Of a DNA stretch of 64,000 bases, positions 26,116 to 34,518 are shown piece by piece (position 1 is the first letter of the stretch; every line of letters begins with the position of its first letter). The notes under the pieces are model-generated. The model ran no database searches and was not told the DNA's origin. It saw only the letters and a list, made by a program, of their open reading frames with translations. The stretch is from Rugosimonospora acidiphila. Lineage in GTDB: Bacteria; Actinomycetota; Actinomycetes; Mycobacteriales; Micromonosporaceae. The DNA lies in contig NZ_BAABJQ010000002.1 of assembly GCF_039543385.1 (NCBI RefSeq), positions 434,001-498,000 of the forward strand, in the 5' to 3' direction. The position numbers and the translations under genes are program-made.

Positions 26116-27867
26116 TCAGTTGCTGGTGGCGCTGAACGCGGTCAGGAAGCGGTCGCGGAAGGCGTCCATCCGCCAGTTGGGCGCCCCCGGGCCGGGTCTC
26201 AGGCCGTCCTGCCACCCCCATCCGGAGATCCGGTCCATCACGGCGGGGTCGTGGGCGATGATCGTGATCGGCACCTCGTGGTTCGCGCCCTGGCCGGAGA
26301 CGATCGTGGCGGGCTGGTGGTCGCCGAGGAGGATCAGCACGAGGTTCTTGTCGTCGTAGGTCTGCAGGAAGGAGATGAGGCTGTTCAACGAGTACTGGAT
26401 GGATTGGCCGTAGGCCGCCTGTACCTGGTGGGCGTCGCGCCACACCGTGGTCGGCGACTGGCCCTGTGCGGGCATGCCGTCGAAAATCGAGCCGTCACCG
26501 ACCTGGTTCCAGTCGACCAGCCGCGGCAGGGGCGCCCACGGCGTATGGCTCGACACGAGGTCGATCTCCGCCATGACCGGGGTGTGGTCGGGCTTGGCGA
26601 GTTCCAGATTCTGGAAGGCCGACAGGGTGTACTGGTCGGGCATGGACGCGTAGCTGAACGAGGGGCCGGCGTACCCGACGTTGCGGGCGTCATAGATCGT
26701 GTCGTAGTGGTAGAACGACGTTCCCTCCGGCCAGTCCTCTCTGTTGGACGGCACGTCGGCGACCGTCCGCCAGCCCGCGCGCTTGAACGCGTCGCTGAGG
26801 GTGAAGCGGTCGGTCTTGACGAGGTCGTTGTAGCGCTGCTGGTTGTCGATCCATAGGCCGGACTGCAGAGTGGAGTGAGCCAGCCAGCTGATGCCACCGA
26901 ATGTCGGCGAGGTCATCCAGGCGCTCTCGGATGAGTACCCGGCCGCGCGCAGCCGGGCGGTACCGTCGTCAAGCACGGAGTCGACCTGCGGCGAGAAGCT
27001 CGTACCCTGGACCGCGACCTGCCCGTAGCTTTCCACGAAGGCCACCACGACATCTTTGCCGCGCAACGCGCCCAGCAGGTCGCTGCCCGAGGCGCCCCGG
27101 AACGGGTCGACGGCCGCCGACTTCGCGAACGACTGCTGATCCGCGATGCCCGCGCGCACCTGGCTAACCTGCTCGTAGGCGGCGCCGGCAGCGCTTGTGG
27201 CGGCGATCGGCGCGCGCGAAACGATCTGCGCGCCGAAGGCGGCGCAGAGAACCCAGACGACGCCGAGCGCCGCTACGGTGCGCAGGGACGTGGCGCGGTG
27301 CCTGGTCAGGAGTCGACTCAGGCGCAGCACGGACAGCGGCGTGAAGACGAGTACGGCAATGGCCGCGGCCACGAAGACGATGAGGAACACGATCGCGTCG
27401 TGCCGCCCGATCGCGTCGCCGAGCAGGCTCACCGCGGACCCGGCGTAGCTGCGGTCGATCACCGGATTGAACGGCCGGTTGAGCGCGACGAAGAAGACCA
27501 TGTCCAGGATCTTCACCAACGCCAGGACGCCGAGGAGCACGCCGACGGTCGCCATCACCACATTTCGTGCCCGGCCTGGCAGGACGAGGACCAGCGCGGC
27601 GAGGACGATCCCTTCGATCGGGATGCGGATGAACACCGCCGGCGTCAGCTGAGTGATCTCCTCCGGAGCGACGAGAGCGAACCAGACCAGCAGGAACGCC
27701 AGGATGGTGGTCACCGATCGGGCAACGGCACGCCACCGGCGCCGCCGGCCGCCACCGGCGAGGTCAGGTCCGGTGTCGCGGCCCGGCACGGGCTCGGAAG
27801 GGCCGGTGGCCGGGTCGCCCACCGCGCGTCTGCGCGATGCCAGCCGCCGAAGTGGTTCCAAGATCAA
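26116..27867 (-). CDS. Membrane-anchored alkaline-phosphatase-superfamily protein (LTA synthase/sulfatase-like)
   Basis: Polytopic membrane protein of about 583 residues with an extracytoplasmic sulfatase-fold domain. About five membrane segments lie in the first 230 residues (TTILAFLLVWFALV, IVFLIVFVAAAIAVLVF and others). The catalytic domain follows with VAFVESYGQ (metal Glu), WMTSPTFGGISW (candidate nucleophile Thr), SSHTPWAPLP and the metal motif LLGDHQPA. This order matches LTA synthase-like phosphoglycerol transferases and related proteins that decorate envelope glycopolymers. The best start is a TTG at 27867 with GGAGGG 7 nt upstream; an in-frame TTG at 27882 overlaps that site. No operon partner. 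The transferred group is unknown. Confidence 0.82.
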   Translation of the reverse strand: MILEPLRRLASRRRAVGDPATGPSEPVPGRDTGPDLAGGGRRRRWRAVARSVTTILAFLLVWFALVAPEEITQLTPAVFIRIPIEGIVLAALVLVLPGRARNVVMATVGVLLGVLALVKILDMVFFVALNRPFNPVIDRSYAGSAVSLLGDAIGRHDAIVFLIVFVAAAIAVLVFTPLSVLRLSRLLTRHRATSLRTVAALGVVWVLCAAFGAQIVSRAPIAATSAAGAAYEQVSQVRAGIADQQSFAKSAAVDPFRGASGSDLLGALRGKDVVVAFVESYGQVAVQGTSFSPQVDSVLDDGTARLRAAGYSSESAWMTSPTFGGISWLAHSTLQSGLWIDNQQRYNDLVKTDRFTLSDAFKRAGWRTVADVPSNREDWPEGTSFYHYDTIYDARNVGYAGPSFSYASMPDQYTLSAFQNLELAKPDHTPVMAEIDLVSSHTPWAPLPRLVDWNQVGDGSIFDGMPAQGQSPTTVWRDAHQVQAAYGQSIQYSLNSLISFLQTYDDKNLVLILLGDHQPATIVSGQGANHEVPITIIAHDPAVMDRISGWGWQDGLRPGPGAPNWRMDAFRDRFLTAFSATSN

Positions 27868-28177
27868 CAGAATGCCCTCCAACTCGCCCGTTCGGCCCGC
27901 CGACGCCAGACCGGATCAAGCTGCCCGCGGGATGGAGAAAGTGCCTCCGCATAGGGCACGCCGCCGGCCCCGTCGTGGTTCAGCGGGCGGCCCGGCAAGC
28001 AGAGTCGGGTTGGCCGTGCACCCACGATGAGCCCTCGCCAGGCCGGAGGCGGACGACCGCTGACGCAGCGTGCGTAGATCGGGGCCGTGCCGGCCCGAGC
28101 ACGGGTAGACCCTCTTCGACGAAGCCGGCACCACAAGTTGTGCTGGCCCATCGGTCCCGTCCGAGCCCAGGACAGGT

Positions 28178-28195
28178 CGTTCTCTGGCGAGAACG
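28178..28195 (-). terminator. Hairpin after metal importer operon
   Basis: CGTTCTC-TGGC-GAGAACG, a 7-bp perfect stem, 11-28 nt after the stop of the last importer gene. The rest of 27868-28177 contains no gene I can support and should hold the promoter of the LTA-synthase-like gene. Confidence 0.55.
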
Positions 28196-28205
28196 AGGGC
28201 GGCGG

Positions 28206-29123
28206 TTACCGGCCCTCGTCAATTGTCGCCGACGAGGTCAGAGCGGGAACGCGGGGCGGTTGTGGGCTCGTTCGATTGGGCTCGGCAATGCCGTCGTAGT
28301 GACGGCGTCGCAGTTGGCCGGCGCCCATCGTCGCCAGGTAGGTCAGGGTGGCTACGGCGAGGATGGCGAAGCTGGGCGGCATCTTCGGGATGAGGTAGCT
28401 GGCGGCCAGGCCGATCCAGACGCTGCCCACCGCGATCGCCGCGGACAGGCCGAGGGCGCGCAGCGGTCGGGTGGTCATCCGGGTGGCCGCCCCGGCGGGC
28501 GCGGCGAGCAGGCCGAGGATGAGCAGCGCGCCGACGACCTGGGTGGATTCCGCGGCGGTACCGGCGACCAGGACGAGAAATCCGAAGCCCAGCAGCCGGA
28601 CCGGCACCCCTCGGGCGGCGGCGACATTCTCGTCGAGGCTGGCGAACAGCAGCGGCCTGGCGATCGCCACGATCACCGCGCAGATGACCAGGGCGATGGC
28701 AGCGGTGACCATGGCTCGGGACGAGGACAGGCCGAAGATGGAGCCGAACAGCACCGTGACGCTGGCCGAGCCGTTGCCCGATCCGCTGCGGGTGGTGGTG
28801 TAGAGGGTCAGGAAGAACACGCCCAGGCCGAGGATCCAGGCGAACACGCCGCCGATGACCACGTCGTCGGGGCGGCCGCGGCGGCCGAGGGTACCCATGC
28901 CGAGCGCGACCAGGATGGTGATGGCGAACAGGCCGATGCGGGCGTCCAACCCGGCGGCCAGCGCCGCGAGGGCCCCGGTGAAGGCGACGTGGGACAGCGC
29001 GTCGGCGGTGAACACCTGGGCGCGCAGCACCAGAAAGTAGCCGACGAGGCCGGCGGCGAGGGCGACGGCGGTACCGGCGAGGAACGCGTGCTGCATGAAC
29101 GGTTGGCTGAACATCTCGGTCAT
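28206..29123 (-). CDS. Metal (zinc/manganese) ABC transporter permease, second
   Basis: ABC-3 family membrane permease of about 305 residues with seven to eight hydrophobic segments. It has the family pattern FLVLRAQVFTADALSHVAFTG near the N-terminus, RPLLFASLDENVAAARGVPV in the middle and ALLILGLLAAPAGAA further on. Its start codon overlaps the stop of the preceding permease (ATGA), which gives translational coupling. It is the last gene of a four-gene minus-strand operon: binding protein, ATPase, permease, permease. Two non-identical ABC-3 permeases suggest a heterodimeric channel. Zinc is favoured by the Zur-box-like element at the operon head. Confidence 0.9.
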   Translation of the reverse strand: MTEMFSQPFMQHAFLAGTAVALAAGLVGYFLVLRAQVFTADALSHVAFTGALAALAAGLDARIGLFAITILVALGMGTLGRRGRPDDVVIGGVFAWILGLGVFFLTLYTTTRSGSGNGSASVTVLFGSIFGLSSSRAMVTAAIALVICAVIVAIARPLLFASLDENVAAARGVPVRLLGFGFLVLVAGTAAESTQVVGALLILGLLAAPAGAATRMTTRPLRALGLSAAIAVGSVWIGLAASYLIPKMPPSFAILAVATLTYLATMGAGQLRRRHYDGIAEPNRTSPQPPRVPALTSSATIDEGR

Positions 29124-30010
29124 GCTCCTGCCGGTGCGGGCGCCGGGGCGCGGGTACCCATCCGGGCGTGGATCGCGGTGCCGGCGTAGGTGAGGGCGTA
29201 GAGGCCGAAGGCGACGGTGGCCAGCCAGAACCCGATCGGGTAGGGCGAGTAGTAGGCGATGAACAAGCTGACCCACACCGTGACCAGCGCCAGCACGACC
29301 GACAGGATCAGGCTGCGCGCCGGGCGTGGGGTGACCAGTTGCGCGGTGGCCGGCGGCAGGACCAGCAGCGCGAAGACCAGCAGGGCACCGGTGATCTGGC
29401 TGACCTCCGCAGCGGTCGCGCCCAGCAGTACCAGGAACACCGCGCCCACCGCACGCACCGGTACGCCGTGCGCCCGGGCGGTGTCGGCGTCGATGGAGGC
29501 GAACAGCAGGGGCCGGCCGATGACGACCAGCACGATCAGCGCCGCCAGCCCGACCAGGGCCAGAGTGGCGACCTGCCCGGTCGTGATGCCGAGGAAGCTG
29601 CCGAACAGCAGCGCGTTGGTACCGTTGAGGAATCCCTTGTACAGCGCGATGAACAGCATCCCGGCGGCGAGGGCGAAGGCCTGCACGGTGCCGATGACCG
29701 CGGATTCTTCCGTGTAGCCCCGGCCGCCGCGCTGCGGGAGGGCCGCGATGACCAGTGCCGCGAGGATGCAGAACGCGAAGTATCCGAAGGCGACGCCGAG
29801 GCCGGCCAGTACGGCGGCGGCGGCGCCGGGGAACCCGGCAACGGCCAGGGTGTGGCCGGCGAAGCTCTGCCGGCGCAGCACCATGAACCAGCCGACCAGG
29901 GCGGCCAGGACGGCAACGATGGTGCCGGCCCGGAACGCGTTGACCATGCCGAGGTATGACCACATGTCCTGGAAATCGGCGAGCAGGTTCCAGGAAAAGC
30001 CGGCGGTCAT
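29120..30010 (-). CDS. Metal (zinc/manganese) ABC transporter permease, first
   Basis: ABC-3 family permease, about 296 residues. After MTAGFSWNLLADF it shows the characteristic WFMVLRRQSFAGHTLAVAGFPGAAAAVLAG and RPLLFASIDADTARAHGVPV motifs and several membrane spans. Both ends overlap neighbours by ATGA: upstream with the ATPase stop, downstream with the second permease start. This argues for tightly coupled stoichiometric synthesis. It differs clearly from the second permease while sharing the same motif order, so the two are ancient paralogues that probably pair. The C-terminus ends in an Ala/Pro repeat (APAPAPAGA). Confidence 0.9.
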   Translation of the reverse strand: MTAGFSWNLLADFQDMWSYLGMVNAFRAGTIVAVLAALVGWFMVLRRQSFAGHTLAVAGFPGAAAAVLAGLGVAFGYFAFCILAALVIAALPQRGGRGYTEESAVIGTVQAFALAAGMLFIALYKGFLNGTNALLFGSFLGITTGQVATLALVGLAALIVLVVIGRPLLFASIDADTARAHGVPVRAVGAVFLVLLGATAAEVSQITGALLVFALLVLPPATAQLVTPRPARSLILSVVLALVTVWVSLFIAYYSPYPIGFWLATVAFGLYALTYAGTAIHARMGTRAPAPAPAGA

Positions 30011-30906
30011 GCCACGCCGCCGTGGCGATCGGTGTGGCGGGCGGGCGCCTCGGGTTGGCCCACCACCACGAGACGTCCATCCGATGTGGACAGTACCTCG
30101 ATCGGGGTGCCGTAGAGGCGGGTGAGCGTGTCGGAGGTGATGACCTCGGCGGGGGTTCCGGAGACGGCACCGCCCTGACCGAGGTAGATGACCCGGTCCA
30201 GGTAGGTCAGGATCGGGTTCACGTCGTGGGCGACGATCATCACGGCGACGTTCTCGGCGCGCGCGATGCGACCGATCAGCGCGGCGACCGCGGCCTGGTT
30301 GGGCAGGTCGAGACTGTCCAGCGGCTCGTCGAGCATGAGCAGCTTCGGGCGGCGTGCGAGGGCCTGGGCGATGAGCAGCCGCTGTTGCTCCCCGCCGGAC
30401 AGCTGCCCGATCGGCCGGTGCGCGTACCTTGTCGCGCCGACCAACTCGACCAGTTCGCCCACGCGGGCGGTGGCCGCACGGGAACGGGCGCCACGTACCG
30501 GCAGCCCCCACCGGTCGCCGTCCAGCCCGAGGCGGATCACGTCCACTCCCCGTACCCGCAGGGAGGCGTCGAAGCTGCGCCGCTGCGGCAGGTACCCGAC
30601 CTCGTGGTTGGCGTGGCCCGGCACCTGGCCAAGCAGGCGCACGCCACCGGCGGCCAGCGGGACCAGGCCGAGGATCGCCTTGAGCAGAGTGGACTTGCCG
30701 ACTCCGTTCGGGCCGAGGATGGCCACGAACTCGCCGGCGGCCACGGTCGCGTCGACCTGGGACCAGATGGTGCGGCCGCCGAGCACGGCGGTCGCCTGGT
30801 GGACCTCCACCAGTGTCGGGCGGCCCTCGGGGCCGCCCGACAACGTGGCCCCGTTGACGCCGGTCGGCTGGGGAGAGCCGTTGACGGTCTCGGGTGCGGT
30901 GGTCAC
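30007..30906 (-). CDS. Metal ABC transporter ATP-binding protein
   Basis: Cytoplasmic ATPase of the importer, about 299 residues, with Walker A GPNGVGKST, Q-loop YLPQRRSF, ABC signature LSGGEQQR, Walker B LLMLDEP and switch His in VAHDVN. It is preceded by an unusual roughly 28-residue Pro/Gly-rich N-terminal tail. The GTG start at 30906 lies only 5 nt after the binding-protein gene stop. Family context (ABC-3 permeases, cluster-9 binding protein) identifies a zinc/manganese system. The C-terminal segment after the H-loop is typical of ZnuC and MntB-type ATPases. Confidence 0.93.
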   Translation of the reverse strand: MTTAPETVNGSPQPTGVNGATLSGGPEGRPTLVEVHQATAVLGGRTIWSQVDATVAAGEFVAILGPNGVGKSTLLKAILGLVPLAAGGVRLLGQVPGHANHEVGYLPQRRSFDASLRVRGVDVIRLGLDGDRWGLPVRGARSRAATARVGELVELVGATRYAHRPIGQLSGGEQQRLLIAQALARRPKLLMLDEPLDSLDLPNQAAVAALIGRIARAENVAVMIVAHDVNPILTYLDRVIYLGQGGAVSGTPAEVITSDTLTRLYGTPIEVLSTSDGRLVVVGQPEAPARHTDRHGGVA

Positions 30907-30911
30907 GATCT

Positions 30912-31868
30912 CTACTGCTTCCCGGTGGCCTGGCTCAGTGCCTGGTTGAGGGCATTGAGTTGGGCGACCTGCCAGTCCTGGAAGGACGCGCCGGCCGGGG
31001 TGAGCGTCTCGGTGATGGTGCTGACCGGAATCCCCGCCGCCTTGGCCTCGTTGACCTGCTGCTGCACGTCCGGCGTGGCGTTCTGGCTGTTGTACACGTA
31101 CACCTTGATCTGCTTGTTCTTGATCTGATTGTCGATCGTCGCCTTGTCCTGCGCGCTCGGGTCGCTGCCCTCGCTGATGTCGGTCAGGAACGCCGACGGC
31201 GTCAACAGGTTCAGGCCCAGCGCCGGGGACAGCATCGCGAAAATCGACTCCGAGGCGCCGACCGGGGTACCCGAGTAGTTCGCCTTGATGGAGGCGATGG
31301 TGTCGAAGTAGGTCTTCAGGTTGGTGTTGATGACCGTGTCGTGCTGGGTGTCGAAGAACGACGCGTCGGCCGGGTCGATCTTCTTGTAGTCGGCGGTGAT
31401 CTGATCGATGACCTGCCGCACGTTGGTCGGGTTGTACCAGCGGTGCGGGTTGTCGCCGTCCTTGGCACCCACCAGGTCACCCACGGTCAGCGTGGTCCGG
31501 GCCGACGACGGGTTGGCGTCGGCGAGCTTGGTCGCCCAGGCGTCGTACCCGACCCCGTTGATGATGGCCAACTTCGCCGAGGCGATCTCCCGACCGTCGG
31601 CCGCGGTGGGCTCGTAGTCGTGCGGGTCGGCATCGGGATTGTTGATGATGCTGGTGACCTTCACGTGCGAGCCACCCAGCTGGCCGGCGAGGCTGCCCCA
31701 GAAGTTCTCGGCGGCCACCACGTTGATGGTGGTGGAGCCCCCCGAGGTGGTTGAGGCACTGGACGAGGTGGAGCAGCCGGCGAGCGCGAGGACCGCCAGC
31801 GCGGCGGCGCCGGCCGCCGATCCGATCCGACGGCTCCGGAAGCGCTCCGGCATGGATATGGAAGACAC
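30912..31868 (-). CDS. Metal-binding lipoprotein of zinc/manganese ABC importer
   Basis: Cluster-9 solute-binding lipoprotein, about 318 residues. Lipobox LAGC gives Cys32 after a hydrophobic segment. Probable metal ligands are His83 (DPHDYEP), His142 (NPHRWYNP) and Glu207 (GASESIF). Classical ZnuA uses a third His at the last position, whereas Mn-type proteins use Glu, so the side chains alone do not settle the metal. The His-rich loop of many zinc-specific members is absent. The GTG at 31868 has GGAGG 6 nt upstream, and an ATG 15 nt further in is the alternative. The 15-nt Zur-box-like element at 31920-31934 argues for zinc repression. First gene of the importer operon. Confidence 0.9.
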   Translation of the reverse strand: MSSISMPERFRSRRIGSAAGAAALAVLALAGCSTSSSASTTSGGSTTINVVAAENFWGSLAGQLGGSHVKVTSIINNPDADPHDYEPTAADGREIASAKLAIINGVGYDAWATKLADANPSSARTTLTVGDLVGAKDGDNPHRWYNPTNVRQVIDQITADYKKIDPADASFFDTQHDTVINTNLKTYFDTIASIKANYSGTPVGASESIFAMLSPALGLNLLTPSAFLTDISEGSDPSAQDKATIDNQIKNKQIKVYVYNSQNATPDVQQQVNEAKAAGIPVSTITETLTPAGASFQDWQVAQLNALNQALSQATGKQ

Positions 31869-31919
31869 GGCAAGCCTCCGTGCAGATGTGTCAAATGGTC
31901 AGCCCGACGCTAACGAAAA

Positions 31920-31934
31920 CCACAGTCGTTTTCA
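31920..31934. promoter_or_regulatory. Zur box before metal importer operon
   Basis: CCACAGTCGTTTTCA matches the island's strongest Zur box (TGACAATCGTTTTCA) at 12 of 15 positions. It lies inside a GAAAAC-N7-GTTTTC symmetry, 52-66 nt before the binding-protein start. Confidence 0.65.
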
Positions 31935-32060
31935 AATGCGGTAATCGCCATGGAACATCGCGCCGTCGGCGCCGACCTTGTCGGTGCCGGGCAGCCGGGC
32001 GAGCAGGAGGTCGAGGCCCTCCGGGCACGCACCGGCCCCCGGCATCTGGTCAGCAGTCAC
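31932..32060 (-). CDS. Small ORF, 42 codons, unknown
   Basis: A GTG at 32060 overlaps the end of the preceding 130-residue gene. It opens a 42-codon frame containing GACPEGLDLLLARLPGTDKV and ending FHGDYRI. There is one Cys and no membrane segment. The overlap and a plausible amphipathic helix suggest a coupled micro-ORF in the zinc island, but no family is recognised and it may be chance. Confidence 0.3.
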   Translation of the reverse strand: MTADQMPGAGACPEGLDLLLARLPGTDKVGADGAMFHGDYRI

Positions 32061-32442
32061 GCAGTTCGGGTGACTGGTTGAGCAGTTGGCCGCGTGGAGA
32101 GATGAACGCCTGGTAGCGTTCGCCACCGACCGCCGCCAGGCGGAAGGCCGCTACCCGGTGGCAGTTCTGGAAGGCCAGCTTCACGCCGAAGTGGCGCTCC
32201 AGCCCGCCCCGGATCGCGTCGCTGGCCAGGGCGCGCAGCAACTGACCACGCTGCGCCTCGCTCGGCGGCGGAACCGCGTGGTCGGCGAACTCTCCTTCGC
32301 CACCGTTCAGGTCCTCGGCGACCTGGCTGACGACGTTCCAGGCGTACGGCAGGGACTGGCGTACGCAGTCGACGAACTCGGCGTCCGAGACCTCGCCGGC
32401 TTCGGCGCGTTCCAGCAGGGCGGTGGGGACATCCAGCGACAT
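32050..32442 (-). CDS. Small conserved-looking protein in zinc island, unrecognised
   Basis: A 130-residue soluble protein that I do not recognise. It opens MSLDVPTALLERAEAGEVSD and has an acidic helical first half. A central helix reads RGQLLRALASDAIRGGLERH. A basic mixed segment contains FQNCHRVAAFRL and the protein ends in LRDC. Two cysteines and a few His could bind metal, but no standard motif is visible. The ATG at 32442 has GGGAG upstream. It begins 28 nt after the stop of the CooC-like ATPase gene on the same strand and should share its Zur-controlled promoter, so a supporting role in zinc-limited physiology is inferred. Confidence 0.65.
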   Translation of the reverse strand: MSLDVPTALLERAEAGEVSDAEFVDCVRQSLPYAWNVVSQVAEDLNGGEGEFADHAVPPPSEAQRGQLLRALASDAIRGGLERHFGVKLAFQNCHRVAAFRLAAVGGERYQAFISPRGQLLNQSPELRDC

Positions 32443-32470
32443 GTGCTTCTCCCAACGGATGCGGCGATAG

Positions 32471-33439
32471 TTACCGGGATAGAGCGGGAAGCATTGCGGG
32501 CCCGAGGGTGAACTCGGGGTCGATCTGCGCGGCGAGGTCCTCGCCGGTCCGGTCGTTGGCCCACGCCCGCGCGTTGCGCAGATGAAACCGCGCCGCCTGG
32601 CGGGAGAAGCGAGCCCAGTCTCTCGGCGTGGCGTCGACCGCCTCGCGCATGGCGTCGAGCACCGCCCGACCGGCCGGCTCCAGGTCGTCGATCGGCCCTG
32701 GCCGGCCCTGCTCGGCGGCCCGCACGTGCCGGGACACCCCGAAGCAGGCCAGCAGGTCCGCACCGACCTGCTCGCGCAGGAACGCTTCGTCGGTCTCGTC
32801 GGCGATCTTGTTACCCACCACCGACACCGCGACCTCGTAGTCGGCGGCGTACTCCAGATACTGGCGGTACACGCCGACCGAGCGGATCGTCGGTTCGCAC
32901 ACCACGAAGGTGCGGTCGAAGCGGGTGAACAGCCCGGAGGCGAACGCGTCCGCGCCGGCGGTCATGTCGACCACGACGTATTCGTCGTCGGCATCCACGA
33001 GGTGATTGAGGATCAGTTCCACCGCGCCGACCTTCGAGTGGTAACACGCGACCCCCAGATCCGATTCGGCGAAACCGCCGGTGGCGGCCAGCCGCACGCC
33101 GTCCAGGTCGCGCACGCACCGCCGGTAGATCGGGTTGTCGTCCACCACGCGAAGCAGCCGTGAGCCGCGCCCGGGCGGGGTGGTCTTCACCATCGCCGCC
33201 GTGGCGGAGATCCTCCGGTTGTCCCCGCGCAGGTACTCCTTGATCTCGTCCAACTGCTCGCCCAGCGTCGGGTGCGACGCCGCGTCGCCGGCGTCTTCCC
33301 CGAGTGCCACGGCGAGGTTCTGATTGATGTCCGCGTCGAGGGCCAGCACGGTCCGGCCCTGCGCGGCCAGTTGGCGGCTGAACAACGCGGTCAGGGTGGT
33401 CTTACCCGCACCACCCTTGCCAACGAAAGCAATCTTCAT
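32471..33439 (-). CDS. CooC/ParA-like P-loop ATPase, Zur-associated
   Basis: Deviant Walker A ATPase (MinD/CooC class), about 322 residues. It opens MKIAFVGKGGAGKTTLTALF with the signature KGGAGKTT. ALDADINQN forms the switch I region and VVVDMTAGADAFASG occupies the place of the DxxG-type switch II. CooC-type proteins help insert metals into enzymes, and ParA-type members position DNA. The gene stands alone with a small partner and a Zur box 40-54 nt upstream, with no partition or CO-dehydrogenase genes, so a metallochaperone-linked role is the better inference. A zinc-related client is not identified. Confidence 0.82.
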   Translation of the reverse strand: MKIAFVGKGGAGKTTLTALFSRQLAAQGRTVLALDADINQNLAVALGEDAGDAASHPTLGEQLDEIKEYLRGDNRRISATAAMVKTTPPGRGSRLLRVVDDNPIYRRCVRDLDGVRLAATGGFAESDLGVACYHSKVGAVELILNHLVDADDEYVVVDMTAGADAFASGLFTRFDRTFVVCEPTIRSVGVYRQYLEYAADYEVAVSVVGNKIADETDEAFLREQVGADLLACFGVSRHVRAAEQGRPGPIDDLEPAGRAVLDAMREAVDATPRDWARFSRQAARFHLRNARAWANDRTGEDLAAQIDPEFTLGPAMLPALSR

Positions 33440-33478
33440 GTTTGGGATCTTTCCGGTCGAACAACTCAGTCAAGACAC

Positions 33479-33493
33479 TGATACTCATTTTCA
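33479..33493. promoter_or_regulatory. Zur box before CooC-like ATPase gene
   Basis: TGATACTCATTTTCA; its reverse complement TGAAAATGAGTATCA is close to the known actinomycete Zur pattern TGAAAATGATTTTCA. It lies 40-54 nt upstream of the ATPase start in an AT-rich patch. Confidence 0.75.
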
Positions 33494-33509
33494 ATAAGAG
33501 TGTCAAGAG

Positions 33510-33995
33510 TCACGGCGCGTCGCCGACCGTCGAAGTTCGTCGGGCCTCGCTGACCTGACCGGAGATGCGGCAGCGGCCGCACACCCCGTAGACGTCGCTG
33601 CGCTCGACATTGGCCACGAAGTCCGCGTCCTGGCGGGCGGCCGCCAACCACTGGCGCACGGTGTCGACCGGACGCTCGATCACCCGCCCGCACCGCTCGC
33701 AGACCAGGTGCGCGTGCGGCCACGGGTCGCAGATCCGGTACCGCTGCTCCTCACCGGCGAACACGTGCACGATCCCCGCCCCGGCGAACGAGTGCAGCAC
33801 CCGGTACACGCTGGTGATCCCGAGCCGCGACCCTCCGGCGCGCAGCAGGTCGAAGACCTCACCCGCGCTGACCGGCCGCTCCCGCCCCACCAGCAGCTGA
33901 AATACCGCCCGGCGGGGCACGGTGATGGTCAGCCCGGCGGCGCGCAGCACCCGCGCGGTCGCGTCGCCGTCGACGTGCGCCTGCCCTCCGCCCAC
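33510..33995 (-). CDS. Fur-family metalloregulator, second paralogue
   Basis: Fur superfamily protein of about 161 residues. It has a winged helix (ITVPRRAVFQLLVGRERPVSAGEVFDLL, then ITSVYRVLHSF) and a C-terminal metal/dimer domain with HAHLVCERCGR and GVCGRCRIS, the CxxC pairs of the structural zinc site. It is more divergent from Zur than the neighbouring gene and may sense another metal or act as an accessory zinc sensor. The GTG at 33995 is the only convenient start and lacks a strong ribosome site. A Zur-like box lies 20-34 nt upstream, so it is probably regulated by zinc itself. Confidence 0.85.
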   Translation of the reverse strand: MGGGQAHVDGDATARVLRAAGLTITVPRRAVFQLLVGRERPVSAGEVFDLLRAGGSRLGITSVYRVLHSFAGAGIVHVFAGEEQRYRICDPWPHAHLVCERCGRVIERPVDTVRQWLAAARQDADFVANVERSDVYGVCGRCRISGQVSEARRTSTVGDAP

Positions 33996-34014
33996 GCGAC
34001 TATCACAGCGCTAA

Positions 34015-34029
34015 CGATAACGATTGTCA
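34015..34029. promoter_or_regulatory. Zur-box-like element before Fur paralogue
   Basis: CGATAACGATTGTCA; its reverse complement TGACAATCGTTATCG matches the L28/L31 promoter box at 13 of 15 positions. It sits 20-34 nt before the Fur-paralogue start. Confidence 0.65.
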
Positions 34030-34079
34030 ACTCCACCACGGCGACGCGGTGGCGACCACGGCGATGACCGCGGCCGGAG

Positions 34080-34481
34080 CTACCGCGTCGCGCAGTCCGC
34101 GCAGGTACCCACGATCTCGATCGTGTGATCCGCGTCGACGAAGCCGTGCGCGGCGGCCTGGTTGCGCGTCCAGCGCTCGACCGACGGGATCTCCACCTCC
34201 ACCGCCCGGCCACACAGCCGGCAGACGAGGTGATGGTGGTGGCCACGGCCGCAACGCCGGTACAGCTGCTCGCCGTCGGGCAGCCGCATCTGGTCGACCT
34301 CACCGGCGTCGGCCAGCAGCTGCAACGTGCGGTACACGGTGGTCAATCCGACCTGCGCGCCCTCGTCACGCAGGTTCGCGTGCAGCTGCTGTGCGCTGCG
34401 GAAGCCATCCGTGGCCGCCAGCAGCGCCAACACCTGCGCCCGCTGCCGGGTGTTACGTGTGGCCCCAGGCACGACGCTCAT
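34080..34481 (-). CDS. zur: Zinc uptake regulator Zur
   Basis: Fur-family repressor of about 133 residues that binds Zur boxes when zinc is replete. The DNA-binding half reads TRQRAQVLALLAATDGFRSAQ and GLTTVYRTLQLLADAGEV. The sensing half has YRRCGRGHHHHLVCRLCGRA and a C-terminal GTCADCA, which gives the two CxxC pairs and the His cluster of actinomycete Zur proteins. I start at the ATG at 34481. It lies downstream of the zinc-free ribosomal protein genes on the same strand and beside the Fur paralogue. No Zur box was seen directly before it. It most likely controls the four boxes in this island. Confidence 0.9.
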   Translation of the reverse strand: MSVVPGATRNTRQRAQVLALLAATDGFRSAQQLHANLRDEGAQVGLTTVYRTLQLLADAGEVDQMRLPDGEQLYRRCGRGHHHHLVCRLCGRAVEVEIPSVERWTRNQAAAHGFVDADHTIEIVGTCADCATR

Positions 34482-34518
34482 CACCGTGAACTCCGATCCC
34501 CCACCCAACGCCCGACGC

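Noticed and set aside
33135..33481. Small plus-strand frames opposite the CooC-like ATPase.
   Set aside because: Shadows of the well-conserved minus-strand P-loop gene.
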